Assembly (NCBI GenBank): GCA_036852015.1
Contig: JAANDG010001200.1
Coordinates: 1 to 64,000, forward strand
Reading direction: 5' to 3'
Source of the DNA: Pelodera strongyloides
Taxonomy: Eukaryota > Nematoda > Chromadorea > Rhabditida > Rhabditidae
DNA: 64,000 nt
Below the pieces are notes generated by a model. That model ran no database searches, was not told the DNA's origin, and worked only from the letters and a program-made list of their open reading frames with translations. Shown here piece after piece: positions 39,417 through 50,140 of this stretch. The number at the start of each line of letters is the position of its first letter. The first letter of the stretch is position 1. A program made the position numbers and the translations under genes.

Positions 39417-39650
39417 TCAGGTGGCGCAGTGCCTAGTAAGTCGAGCTGTCTCAAGAGCAGCGCAGACACTGCAGCTCGACGGTTCGACTCCTGCCCGGGC
39501 AGACCAAGCCTTCTGGTTAGAGTACATTGGTAGTAATTCGGTTGCGGAGGAAAAAGGTACTCAATCGCTATCCTTGGCCAGGAAGTGAACTAACTGAAGC
39601 CAAAAATCCAGTTCAGGGACGGGACACGCGCGGCGTTCAGATCTCTTGGG
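39417..39650 (+). mobile_element. tRNA-derived SINE, family 1, copy 2
   Basis: Same element as 25562-25805, opposite strand: A box TGGCGCAGTGCC, B box GGTTCGACTCC, and a conserved body to GGGACGGGACACGCGCGG. The two copies agree over about 230 bp. Confidence 0.85.
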
Positions 39651-39879
39651 AAGACGGGTCTTAGGGCCTAACCTTTTTTTAGCAACATTTTTGCAACTGT
39701 ATCATTGGGAAGCAAAGTTAGAATGATCACGCAGTAGTGTTGGCAACTGACTAGTGAGGCCTATTGTTTTCATGAAATGATCTGTGTCCACAGTTAAATA
39801 GTGTACAACTAGTATCTTGCAAATGACTACTGTGATTTATTGCTTTCATGAGATATTCTCTGTCTAGGTTCCGTTCTCT

Positions 39880-42800
39880 ATGGCATCGATCGACGTTATG
39901 TCCGGTCTTCAATTGCCTGCCATACAATTTACACAATTTGGAGATCAATTACAGCAACAACAAGAAGTGGGTGCAATTATTGATTGATTTAATTATTTCT
40001 TTTTTTTTGTGTTCTTCATTCAAGTTTGACGGTCATCGTCTACGCCCATCAAAAACTATTAAAAAAACTACATGATATGTGGTTTGTGAAGCATATGCCG
40101 GACTACCGCCTAGAAATTTGCATATAAAAGACTGTAATACATTTGTACAACATACGTTTCAAAACGACGTGCCATAACCCTATTATTTATTCAACATTCA
40201 AAGGAACAAGCAAGAAAACGTTACATATTAACTAGGTATAATCAGGACCACATAATCTAGTCTTACACCTTTTTGGGACACGGATATGTATATTAGAAAC
40301 AAAATTTCACCTGCCTATTGACTACAAAACATTAAACAACCGAATTACTTTCATTAGAATTAGAGGGTCCAGAATCACAGATTAGCGTCTTTTATTTCCA
40401 CCTTTAATATTGTTTTAATCGATTCTCCCAGACGAGAAGTCGCTAAATATTATCTGTTTAGTTTCTTAGATGTAGAACTGTAGCTCTTTAAAGGTTCAGA
40501 CACATATATGACACTCTCAGACACATAGTGTAACTCAGTCACACGCTCAGCCTCAGACACGTTCAGACATATGCAATGCACAACGCCATGAGCAACTCTT
40601 TATTTTCCACCGATATTCTTGCCGCAGAGTAGAGTCGCAGAGTTATACGGACCGTTGCCAACTGACCAATCGTATCTACGGCTTCGGGAGAGCATACTTC
40701 CATGTCCCAGATAAAATACATCTTAGTTTTTAAATTTTCCAGGTGAATATTGAAACACTGATCCGTGGTCTCTCCAACACTGCCTTTCCGATGGAAGTAA
40801 CGAATCCAATGGGAGAAAGTTCAGCATTTACAGGTGGTCGCACAATTTGCTCTTCTACCATAAAATTTATGCTCCTCAGGTTGCTACCCCACCATTTTCC
40901 AGCTTCTCAAGCAATTTATTTTAAAACAATTATTTTTAAGTTCCATATTTGTAAAGAAGTCTGGTGTGTGGCGTAAGGAAATTCAACTTATTGTTAGGGT
41001 AGCAATTTGGTTACTTATGGTATACCTGTTATTTGTCATATAATAGTTCTGTACAACTATAACGTAAGTGAGGTGAGATAACGTTCAAGCATTATAGTAT
41101 TGTGAGCAAATGTTTGGATATTTTTAGTTACTCAGGGATGCCAATTTGCCTTCTACCACTGCGTTAGGTCAACGGAAAATGTCTGAGCATATATTTAATA
41201 TGTTCAAATTTCAGGTCTAGGTCCAAGTTCTCTACCCAGTCTAGCCTACCCTTGCGGTCTGGCGTCTACCTCACTCTCTTCTTCAACACCTTTCTTTCTC
41301 GTCTCACAGCTGACAAGTACGCTGCCGTCATCGCTCACCGCATCGCTGACCTCCTCGTTGGGCCAATCGTTCGCCCCAACATCGCCGCTAGCCCTCTCTT
41401 CGTTTGTCCCTTTATCTGGCTCAGAAACCGTTACGCCAACCGTTCCGCGAATTATTACTCCGGTAAGTGACTGATACTGACAGCTATCATGTGTTTGATT
41501 TCTTTACTATATCTAAATTTATTAAGTATTTGTTATAGATTTAGTTCTGACTAGGATTGGCTTATCCGGCAATCGAGTAAGTATTCTTCCGTCCGTTCAG
41601 GCAGTCTCCCTCTCTCCTCCCATGCTCCCACCTCCTCATGCAATCTTCCGGGCAAGCTCTCCCAGTCAACCTCTATCTCCTCTACAAATGGATGAACTTG
41701 ATGTTCCATCCACCTCCTACTATAGGAGGTTATCAGCACCAGAAACCAGAAGGCCAGTGGAGAGAGTACACGAAAAGAGGAGGTAAGAGGGGAGCCTGTT
41801 TGTCAGAGAACCATTCGAAACCATTTCTATGAATGTAGACATGAATTATTTTCCTGTTGCTTTGTAACCAAGAGAGATTTGGTAAGGTAGGGATGATGTA
41901 TTTTATTTACATTAGATTATTTGTGTTGGACACGTATTCCCATGGGAAATCCAGAACCCCGATTTCGCCCCGATCAAGTCCCTCAAAAAATCGGGCCTTG
42001 ATCGGGGCGAAATCGGGTTTTTTTTTGGAGAAAAATCGGGGCGAAATCGGGTTTTTTTGCAAGAATCGGGGCGAAATCGGGGTTTTTTGAAAATAATCGG
42101 GGCGAAATCGGGGTTTTCACTTTCCTGTGATTGTCGTTATTATATCGTACACACGAGACACCTTCTTTACAATGCCAGTTATATCATTGTATGGAACAAA
42201 ATGAAAACCATAAGCAACCATGATGAGGCCCGGCAAGGGACCCTCATGATAATTAGTTTAATTGCTTTCAAACCTTAGGTATTCTGATTTCTCGATCGAT
42301 GCCCTCTTGAGACAACCGGCTGAGCGACGATTGCACCGTGCTGAGGAGCGAAAGGCTTCTGGTGAGCTTATTAGCATATTATGATTCTGATTAAAATAAC
42401 CCGCACGGTGGTTCCCTCTTGGGCCTCAAAAGGGAATGAGAAAGAAAGAGGAGAAATAAGGAACAAGAGATACATACTGAAGACAGAGGTAGTACGGATG
42501 CAGTTTTCAGTCGTTTCTGATATGTCGTACTTTTCCTCTCTTTCTCTCTCATAGAAGGCCAGACGGCTATCGCCGCCTGAGGCGACATCAAATTATATCT
42601 AAACGATACTTGAAGTGCGCATATTTATATGAAACGACTGAAGCGTATATTCTAACATTTCTGTTAAAAGATCCTATTTTGCATATTTTGTAAATACGCG
42701 AACAGTTGCCTACTTATACCAAATGCTGAAACGTAGAAAAATGTGTTGTGGTCGTAATCACAAATAAATTCACCCGGCCGCAAACTCTTCTCCTTTATAT

Positions 42801-45800
42801 AATAAGCTGAGTATGAAGCGTATTTTCAGCGCGTAAGCAAAGGACAATCTATGGACTCAAACAAACCGAAGTGCTGGAAGAGGCCTTTCACACACAACGA
42901 TATATGGTTGGAGCAGGTTCGTGAACGCATTACAGTATATTTAGTGTCCGCGATTTAGGGATCAATAGTTGCTTTCCATTAGATCAAGCTCATGCTTCTT
43001 ATGCCGTGTTCGAAGACCAGCAAGTTGTCGAACAACAAAGGCGCTAATTTAGGCACCGTGAAAATAGATTTCCTCTTATGACACGTGGTTTGAAACGTAT
43101 ATACTGTGCAATTTGTATATACTTCATTCCGATTCATTATATGCAAGTTGATTTCCATCCTGCATTTCTTCTGCACAGGCAGGAACATAAATTTGCATAT
43201 ACACGGTGTTATACTGTATACCGCCTCGTAAACCTTTGTTTAGTTATTTGATCCCTAAGCTTCGGTTTGTACCTTGCGCTTTGTAACACCACTTCCAGCA
43301 ATCCAATTTCCATAATATTTATTATGTTGTAAATAATGTTTCGCTCCAAAATTTCCTCCGCTTTTCACCTGTGTGGCGCCCTCAACGTCAGCAGAAAGTA
43401 ATATTTTATTTATTATAGTCTCATTATAAATGTCAAACGTTGTGCTATTAGTTATTAGTAAGACTTTTATTTGAAGTTTTATCTTTCAAGTAAATTAAAT
43501 GCTGCATAAAAGGCGATTTTATTACTATATGAACGCTGGTTTATGAAAAATCACCTAAAACTGTAGACGATAAAGTCCTAAATGAGGTAATAACGCTCAT
43601 AGATACAGGAAAACGAAATAATTGCGAAACCACAGAAAAACCGTCGTAGGCCCACCTTACCGAAAAAACAATATGGTGACTGGTTCGTGACTTGGTGACT
43701 GATGACGATTTTCGATGAAACTTAGACGCGAGTTGGTCACCAATTGGGTAAGCACACGAAAAAACCAGTGAACCGTCCCAACTGGTTCACCCATTTCTTA
43801 TGCTACGTAGCTATAAACCTCATGCTCATGGCACAGTTTCAAAGATGTGACAATTCAAAAGAGGAATTAATATTCCAACCCACAGTAGTAAAGGTGGATA
43901 TGTCAGGGTAGCCACCATGGGATCTGCCAACCTTGCATAGCAGTTGCAAAGCCTATCAGTTGATCTTTTGAGGATCGGTAGAAATGAGTTTGTGCGGTAT
44001 TAATACGGTATGGTGCGTGGTTTGTGAAACGTATGCTTCATTACTGCATTTCCTTTTGCATCGCGCTATTCTAATTCTAGTACATGCTAAATGCTAATGG
44101 ACTTGTCGAGCACACGTCACAAACTCTTTTCAGACCCGCTCAGAGTTATTCTAATTTCTTACGACTTCAATAGCCGCTAACATTGGAATCTTAGCTTTAC
44201 AATTTTCCCAAAAACTATTAATAGCTTATGCTATGAAAGCACGCACTATTAATATGTATTGTACTTTGGTCTGAACAATGAAAAAAAAAGACTATGATAT
44301 TTTTAATATCATGTCCATATTTTTAAGTTTGTTCTATGAAAATTGAAAATCAGCCCTTTGCATTTCAAATGAAGTGAACTGAACTTTTGCCAAACTAATT
44401 GAAATGCAATTCAAAGCCGGGAGTGTTTCAATGTTTCGCTTTCATGCCGCCTTTATATGGCGACCCTTTGGCGCACGAAATAATGAGCGACCCTTGCCAG
44501 CACACCGCTAGCTGCTAGCTCTAACGTTATTGAAGCAAATTTCGGGTCAGTGAAGCAGGAACTGAAGGTGGCGAGCGGCGAAGACTTGGCACGAACACAG
44601 CGAGTCAAAGCTAGACAAAGGGTGCGCGACGGCTTCGCCCTATCTTCGCCAGGCTCGTAAACGAATACTCAAAATCATAACTAGCGAGAACCGGGCGAAG
44701 TCTTGGCGATTTGTGCGGAGAGATAAGCGGTTTTTTTGACATAATCGGGCATATTTCGCACTATCAAAGTTTCACGTTACGGAGTTTTCTCCATGATATC
44801 AACCGTGGTTAATCTTCCCCATTGGAGTTATTTTCTTAAAATGTTTATCCAAAAAAATAAACACTCTAATTGGTCCATATTAAGGGATCAGGTTTCCAGG
44901 CGGACTATAATACCTTCACTTTAGTAGGACTAAATATAATATGGATTATCCCAAGGGCGGATGGCTTAGTGGATAAGAGACTTGAGTTGAGCCGCTCTAT
45001 GGAGGTTCGATTCCGACTCACGTCATCTAATTAATCACTTTTAATGGGAGTGTGTATATGATTAAACAATTAAGCCATGACTACACATGCCCTACTTCCT
45101 ACCTATTCACTTTTTAAATAGAGCCTGATTGGCGGGTTTAAGTTCGTCATTTGGAAACAATCGAACAATATAATGAGCTTATTTATTTAAAGAAAACACT
45201 AAGCTTACAATGACATCAAATGTTTATGTTTATAAATCTCCAAAATAAACAAAAGATTAGTATCGAAAAAAACTTCAAAATACGAAGTAGTTTTTATTTG
45301 TGAATAAAGATCATTTGTTTTATTCTAATTCCAAATTCCTAATTTAGAACTGTAATACACTGAGGCAATATCCGTCTATTAATATTTTTCAATTGGCAAA
45401 ATTAACTATGAGATCATACAATTGCCATAATTAGGCCATGTTTTCTACTCAATTTATAAAAATTAGAGCCAAAAGGATAAACTTGGGATTTAGCGGCTTA
45501 ACCACCAGTTAAGCTGGTTTTCAACTATAAATCTATCTCCAACCAACTGTAAATATTATTTTGAGGTTTGGAAAAAAAAACATGTATAAATATTTTCCTA
45601 ATGGCTGTCGAAATAAACACGGCAAATGTAACCTTGGCCAAGGAATATCGCATTAACTTTCTCTTGAAAAAATGTCCTCTCCTATGCTATTGTGACGACG
45701 GGGTGGGGAAACACGTATAGCCAAATTTTTTTTAACTTTTGCATATGGGCAAATTACCCCTTTCTTCACTTTTGTAGAGCTTTCTAATAATCATAAGCCT

Positions 45801-48019
45801 TATCAAAAATGTCCAATTTATGAAATTACATGGTACATTTATATTATGAGCCCAATTTGAAAGCAATTATGTAATAGATTGAAACGAACTGGTGTGGTGG
45901 TATGTATAAAGGGGCCGAATTTCCATGCGGTGAGTCTGATGGAATATATAGGTCACCAAAAGAACAATTTCAAAATACAGTTAGTTTCACGGTGAACCCG
46001 GTTGTCAACCACAATTCACTATGCATTATGCTCTTCGTATACACAATACACAGGTACCCTTGGGACCCATATGACGTACCCTTGGGACCCACAGATGCGG
46101 GCATCGGGACCCACTATAAGAAAATAAGGGTGCAACTTTTTTTAAATCTTACTTGCCTATGGCCTATGGTATCTAACTTGGGAAGGCTACGCTGAAAAGT
46201 TGAATGGGGTGAATCTTTTTGAAAATTAGTTTGTAGGTATTGTATTAATCAAATGCTAGACAAAATTAAAAATAAAAATAAATACAGGTTCATTTTCGTG
46301 GGCCCGTGCTTAGTTTGTGAAATATTACCTCGACACGGGGTGTTTTGAGACAGGCACAGAAAATTCGCATATATCTTATTATATAAAGGAGAAGAGTTTA
46401 CTTTTTTGTTTGAAGCCGCGTGTGAACGCAACGAAAATTTGAATTTCTAAAGGCTATAAAAGGAGAGCCAGAGCCTCCGCGAAGCCTGCATGAGCAAGCG
46501 AAATTCGAATTTTATTTCATGATTTTTCAAGATACGTTGCAAACGTTTCACATAAGTGTGCTCACTGATGTTCCTTCATCTTAGACTTTGAAAGTCGCCT
46601 GCAGTTATACAGAATATGCTTCCTTAAAATTTTTTCTTGTTTTTTGTTCAGTTTTAACGCCAAGTTCATAATTGGCACCTCTTTGCGTATCTTGTACTAT
46701 AAGTTAACTATAAGTTTAGTGGCTAATCGGGACTTTCTTCGAAGGACTTATCAACAAACGCATAATCATAATGATGCGATGCCCACTAACAGAAGCTGAA
46801 AAAAAACTAATCTTACAAAAATAATGCTCTTATTATTAGTTAAACCGCCGTCAACTTTGTCACCAAACACTTTCCCATCACTTAAAATGTTTCAATGAAT
46901 GTTTATCCACCGTTTTAAGATTAATCTGCATTTTTATCCATTGGGGATTACGTATTATGTGAAAGATTAGGAAAAATTTAGTCAAATTAAAGTATAAAAT
47001 AGGCTCCGGATTGTTGCCTTTGCTGCAACTGTAATAAATAGATGATGTGATAGTTTATTTAAGTAGAGCAAGGGCAAGTTTTGAACAATTTACAGTGTGG
47101 TATAGGGGATATAATAGAATTTAGAATATTTGAGATGAACGCTCACAAAAACTGAAAACACAGAAGTGTAGACGCACTGTGGCTATGCTGACTTGTGCGC
47201 AGCGCTGTTCTCGCGGTCGTTTGTGCTCGTCGCAATTTTCTCACGCGGTGCCTTTTCGCACCGCAGGTCCCTAAATTAATATTTTTTCAAAGGTTTTCGC
47301 TAATGTTATATTAATTTCTAGCGTTTCCAAAATTAGAAACAATGATTATATATAACGTGATTTCCTTCCTTACACAGCTCTTTTTGGGGAGCGCTTTTAT
47401 AAATTCTAAATCAGGTTCAAGTTTAAAAATCAAGAAGTACATAACAAAGCGCTGTCCACCCTCGCCCATACCCTATAATCACTTTTGGCAGATTGTTAAT
47501 TTCCTTTATATAATTACATGTAAAGGAAATCAAAACACGTTAAAATAATTAGTGGGAAGAATCTTAATTGTAGGCATTGTATTTGACATTTACATTGTAT
47601 ATTAATTTGGCCGATTGAACACTCTATCCACTGCATATGAATGAGGGAGGTTCTCTCCAAACATTAGTATTAATATCTTAACGTGGGGGGTACATTTATA
47701 TGTCATTTCAGGATTTATCCAGAAAGTTTCAGCTTATGGTAGTGAAAAAATAACGGTCCACAAGATATTAATTGAAATCTAATTTATTATCAGAAGACTA
47801 ATTATACTATAAAACCATTCAATACTACTTGAAGACTACTTGAATACTAATCGTTTACTTTCAGAGCGTGAGATGCTCGCGTCGCGGCTTGGTCTTAGTG
47901 AAGCACAGGTTCGGGTCTGGTTCCAAAACCGTCGGAGTAAGCAGAGGAAGTTGAGCAAAATGGCATCTGACCCACAACCTGGGCCCTCTTCAGGATTTCA
48001 GGGTCCTTTCGGACTTTAG
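39880..48019 (+). CDS. Homeobox transcription factor with eh1 motif (ANTP class, NK-linked)
   Basis: Seven exons, 310 residues: 39880-39966, 40743-40833, 41215-41462, 41601-41782, 42279-42361, 42830-42916, 47865-48019; every junction keeps frame and phase. The N-terminal half is Gln-, Ser- and Pro-rich. FSIDALL at 207-213 is an eh1 motif, which in known proteins recruits Groucho/TLE co-repressors. The homeodomain is residues 231-290: Arg5, Leu16, Phe20, Trp48, Phe49, Gln50, Asn51 and Arg53 are all in place, so DNA binding is expected. QRYMVGAERE recalls Not, Emx and Vax; RKQRTIY and NRRSKQRK recall Dlx. The exact family is unresolved, hence no symbol. The homeodomain is split inside codon 30 by a 4.9-kb intron. 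Likely a nuclear repressor. TAG at 48017; poly(A) signal at 48514. Confidence 0.9.
41936..42134. mobile_element. Fold-back array of CGGGGCGAAATCGGGG units, copy 2
   Basis: One CCCCGATTTCGCCCCGATC unit on the left faces four complementary units on the right; right end CACTTTCCTGTGATTG. It lies in the intron between homeobox exons 4 and 5. Confidence 0.8.
42559..42807 (-). mobile_element. Non-autonomous Helitron in the homeobox gene
   Basis: Minus orientation: ends with GCCTCAGGCGGCGATAGCCGTCTGG and begins at CTTATTATATAAAGGAGAAG, the expected first TC being changed to GC. It lies in intron 5 and stops 22 bp before the homeodomain exon at 42830, so it supplies or borders the region of the splice acceptor. 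Confidence 0.85.
44953..45026 (+). repeat. tRNA-like sequence
   Basis: A box TGGCTTAGTGGATAAGAG and B box GGTTCGATTCC at tRNA spacing. The acceptor ends do not pair, so it is probably a SINE head rather than a tRNA gene. Confidence 0.5.
46374..46603 (+). mobile_element. Helitron with truncated 3' end
   Basis: Begins TCTTATTATATAAAGGAGAAG after host A; the body matches 37247. The terminal hairpin breaks off at CGCCTGCAG, so the CTRR end is lost. Confidence 0.8.
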
Positions 48020-48068
48020 AGTTTGTAGTTTATAGTTTATAGTTCGTTTTGTGTTAGCAAATCTAATT

Positions 48069-48220
48069 TAAAGCGGGGTGGTACTTTTGAAAATATGCCA
48101 AACGTTGTATTTCTTATGGGCCCTTCCGATACAGACGGGCACGAAAGTTTGCAAATGCTGCATGCATGGGAATGCGGAAGTCCTGCCTACGTTTCGAAAC
48201 CACGAGTCGTACCACTTTAA
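48069..48220. mobile_element. TTAA MITE, family B, after the homeobox stop
   Basis: TTAAAGCGGGGTGGTAC on the left, ACCACGAGTCGTACCACTTTAA on the right. It starts 50 bp after the stop codon and before the poly(A) signal, so it is probably transcribed in the 3' UTR and could form a hairpin there. Confidence 0.75.
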
Positions 48221-48513
48221 TAATATATTGTTCATTCCCATATTAGTATTTTGATCGAGTGAGTCAAACAATCGGTAAGTGCCTTCATCTCGTTGTTGGA
48301 GTGTCCAAACATTATCGTTTACCTATCTCTTACGACGTATGTGGTATGTGTTTATTATTTAAATTGATGATCGTTCTTTGTGCACCTTAAATACTAGAAA
48401 GTCATATTTTTTTATAATTGTATGTTTACGTAAGATCTCATTGAAAATGTGCAAGTTTGCTGTGTCGATCTCTGTCTCTGTGAATGTTACGTGCCGGTGT
48501 AAAATTTTATTGC

Positions 48514-48519
48514 AATAAA
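48514..48519 (+). terminator. Poly(A) signal AATAAA, homeobox gene
   Basis: About 495 bp after the stop at 48019. Confidence 0.5.
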
Positions 48520-48699
48520 TAATTACCTATTGTTAGTTAAATATATTTTTGTAAGAATAAGCATTTTCATGCTTTATAATAGAAACCGTTCGGGTTAGGG
48601 GATTCAACACAGGTTTCACAAGCCATACGACTATTTTTTTCATTAAATTTAGGGTGATATGTAGAAGAATACGGTAGTAGTAGCAAGTTGGAGAGAAAC

Positions 48700-49250
48700 G
48701 AACTCAGAGCCCGTATTCACCACTCAAGGGTAAACATTTCTCTAGAGACAAAACTTTTGGAACACAAAACTCTACAGTTACAGTATTCCACGAACAATTG
48801 CTGTTCGTAGGTACAGTATTCCACAAGACATTCAACTTCAGAATCCAACAGTATCTTACAACTCTTTCAGTATTCCATAAAAAAGACATTCAACTGTAGA
48901 ATCATAGAACACAACATCCTCTACAGTATTCCACAAAAGACAACTTCAGAATCCAACAACCCCCACAGCATTCCGCAGGACAATTAACTGCAGCATCCAG
49001 CAAACCGCGCAGCGCAGCGAGTACCCAACTGGCTTCGATTATTTTTATTTTGTTGCAGCACGATAGGGTCTGGGTGTGCCGCGCACCCCACAACGTTCAA
49101 CAACCGCACAAATAATACAACGGCATCGGCATTAGAATTGAATCGGCATTAGAATTGAATCGGCAGGCGCGAGCGGTTGTGTCTAGGGTGCTCTGCGACA
49201 TCATCCAAAGTAAGTTCATTTCTCTGAATTTACTGATCCAACCCCTTTAA
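48700..49250 (+). repeat. Leader-like region upstream of the non-LTR element
   Basis: Contains recurring CAGTATTCCACAA and TTCAGAATCCAACA words over about 250 bp, CGCGCAGCGCAGCG near 49003, and two tandem copies of a 17-bp unit (ATCGGCATTAGAATTGA) near 49127. It may be the retrotransposon 5' UTR; the true 5' boundary is not visible. Confidence 0.5.
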
Positions 49251-50120
49251 ATGGCCGATCAAGGTCTAAAGACTCCAATGGAGGTAGATCGTTCTGCTAA
49301 TAAACGTCGGGCAGATAGTAATGAAAATGTCTCACAGTCACCATCGAGACCAATTAAGAAGCAAGCTTTAGTGGAGGTTGTTGGTATGGAAGAGAAAGAT
49401 ATCACGGATATCATTCAGAATGGTTTTGGCGCGGAGGGACTTCATTTGACTGCAAATGAAGCTTCTAAGTTTTTGACTGCGGTGGCTAAAATGTTGGAGG
49501 TCACCAAAACAGTACTGAATGGCACGGCGCCGTGCATGCAGCAAGCAGTGCGAGAGGAGAAGCGTCTCCGTTCGCTCGTCTTTAATATCCCACAGCATGT
49601 GTACGCGCAGGCCCCAAGGTACCCACCAAACACTGATCCCAATACTGTATCCAGCCAGGATAAGGCGGAAGCAGTTGCGCGTGCGAAAGTGTCTGAAGAC
49701 AATCAGGTGGCTTATGAGGTTAAAACGCTTCTAAAACATTTAGACATTCCAGAGTCTCCAGCGTGCATTTTTAAAATGAACTCGTTCCTTTGGAAGGTCG
49801 AGATGCCAACGAGAAATTCTGTTGGACGGGTTCTCGCGACGAAGCATAAGCTTCGAAATTCAAAATGGGCAAATTTTTACATTCGTCCCAGCATCTCTTT
49901 TGAAGAGCGCCAAAACCTCAAAAAGTTGCGCGATCAGAGGGACTACCTCAATTCTCTGGGTGGCCAACAGTATCAACTGCGCGATACAAAACTTGTTTGG
50001 AAAAATGACCCGCAATTTGCCGATCGCACAAATGAGGCCATGCAGACACCCATCCCTCAAAACTGGCAAAACCCCCGGTTCTCCAACCAAAACAATCAGT
50101 TTCATCGCCAGGGAAACTAA
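49251..50120 (+). CDS. Non-LTR retrotransposon ORF1 protein
   Basis: 289 residues, intact. No cysteine knuckle or esterase domain is seen. It begins with a basic stretch (ANKRRADS, RPIKKQA), then a predicted helical region, and later a block with FLWKVEMPTRNSVGRVLATK and WANFYIRPSISFEERQNLKKLRDQR, which resembles the single-strand nucleic-acid-binding ORF1 region of CR1-like elements. The C-terminus is Asn/Gln-rich. ORF1 proteins coat element RNA and help target-primed reverse transcription. It ends 20 bp before ORF2 in a different frame, the usual layout of two-ORF non-LTR elements. Confidence 0.8.
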   Translation: MADQGLKTPMEVDRSANKRRADSNENVSQSPSRPIKKQALVEVVGMEEKDITDIIQNGFGAEGLHLTANEASKFLTAVAKMLEVTKTVLNGTAPCMQQAVREEKRLRSLVFNIPQHVYAQAPRYPPNTDPNTVSSQDKAEAVARAKVSEDNQVAYEVKTLLKHLDIPESPACIFKMNSFLWKVEMPTRNSVGRVLATKHKLRNSKWANFYIRPSISFEERQNLKKLRDQRDYLNSLGGQQYQLRDTKLVWKNDPQFADRTNEAMQTPIPQNWQNPRFSNQNNQFHRQGN

Positions 50121-50140
50121 ATTGTCAAAGTAGGGATGAA

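Larger units (their letters stand above)
42917..47864. other. Large intron splitting the homeodomain
   Basis: 4.9 kb, far longer than the other introns of this gene. It contains worn family B MITE ends (near 43072 and 43998), a tRNA-like sequence (44953-45026), a Helitron (46374-46603), tandem GTACCCTTGGGACCCA units (46053-46093) and a GC-rich patch (47190-47270). No separate gene was recognised inside. Confidence 0.7.

Noticed and set aside
41252..41739. Alternative frames over the homeobox exons 3 and 4
   Set aside because: They do not keep phase through the acceptor at 41600; the Ser/Pro-rich frame does, and links to the eh1 and homeodomain exons.
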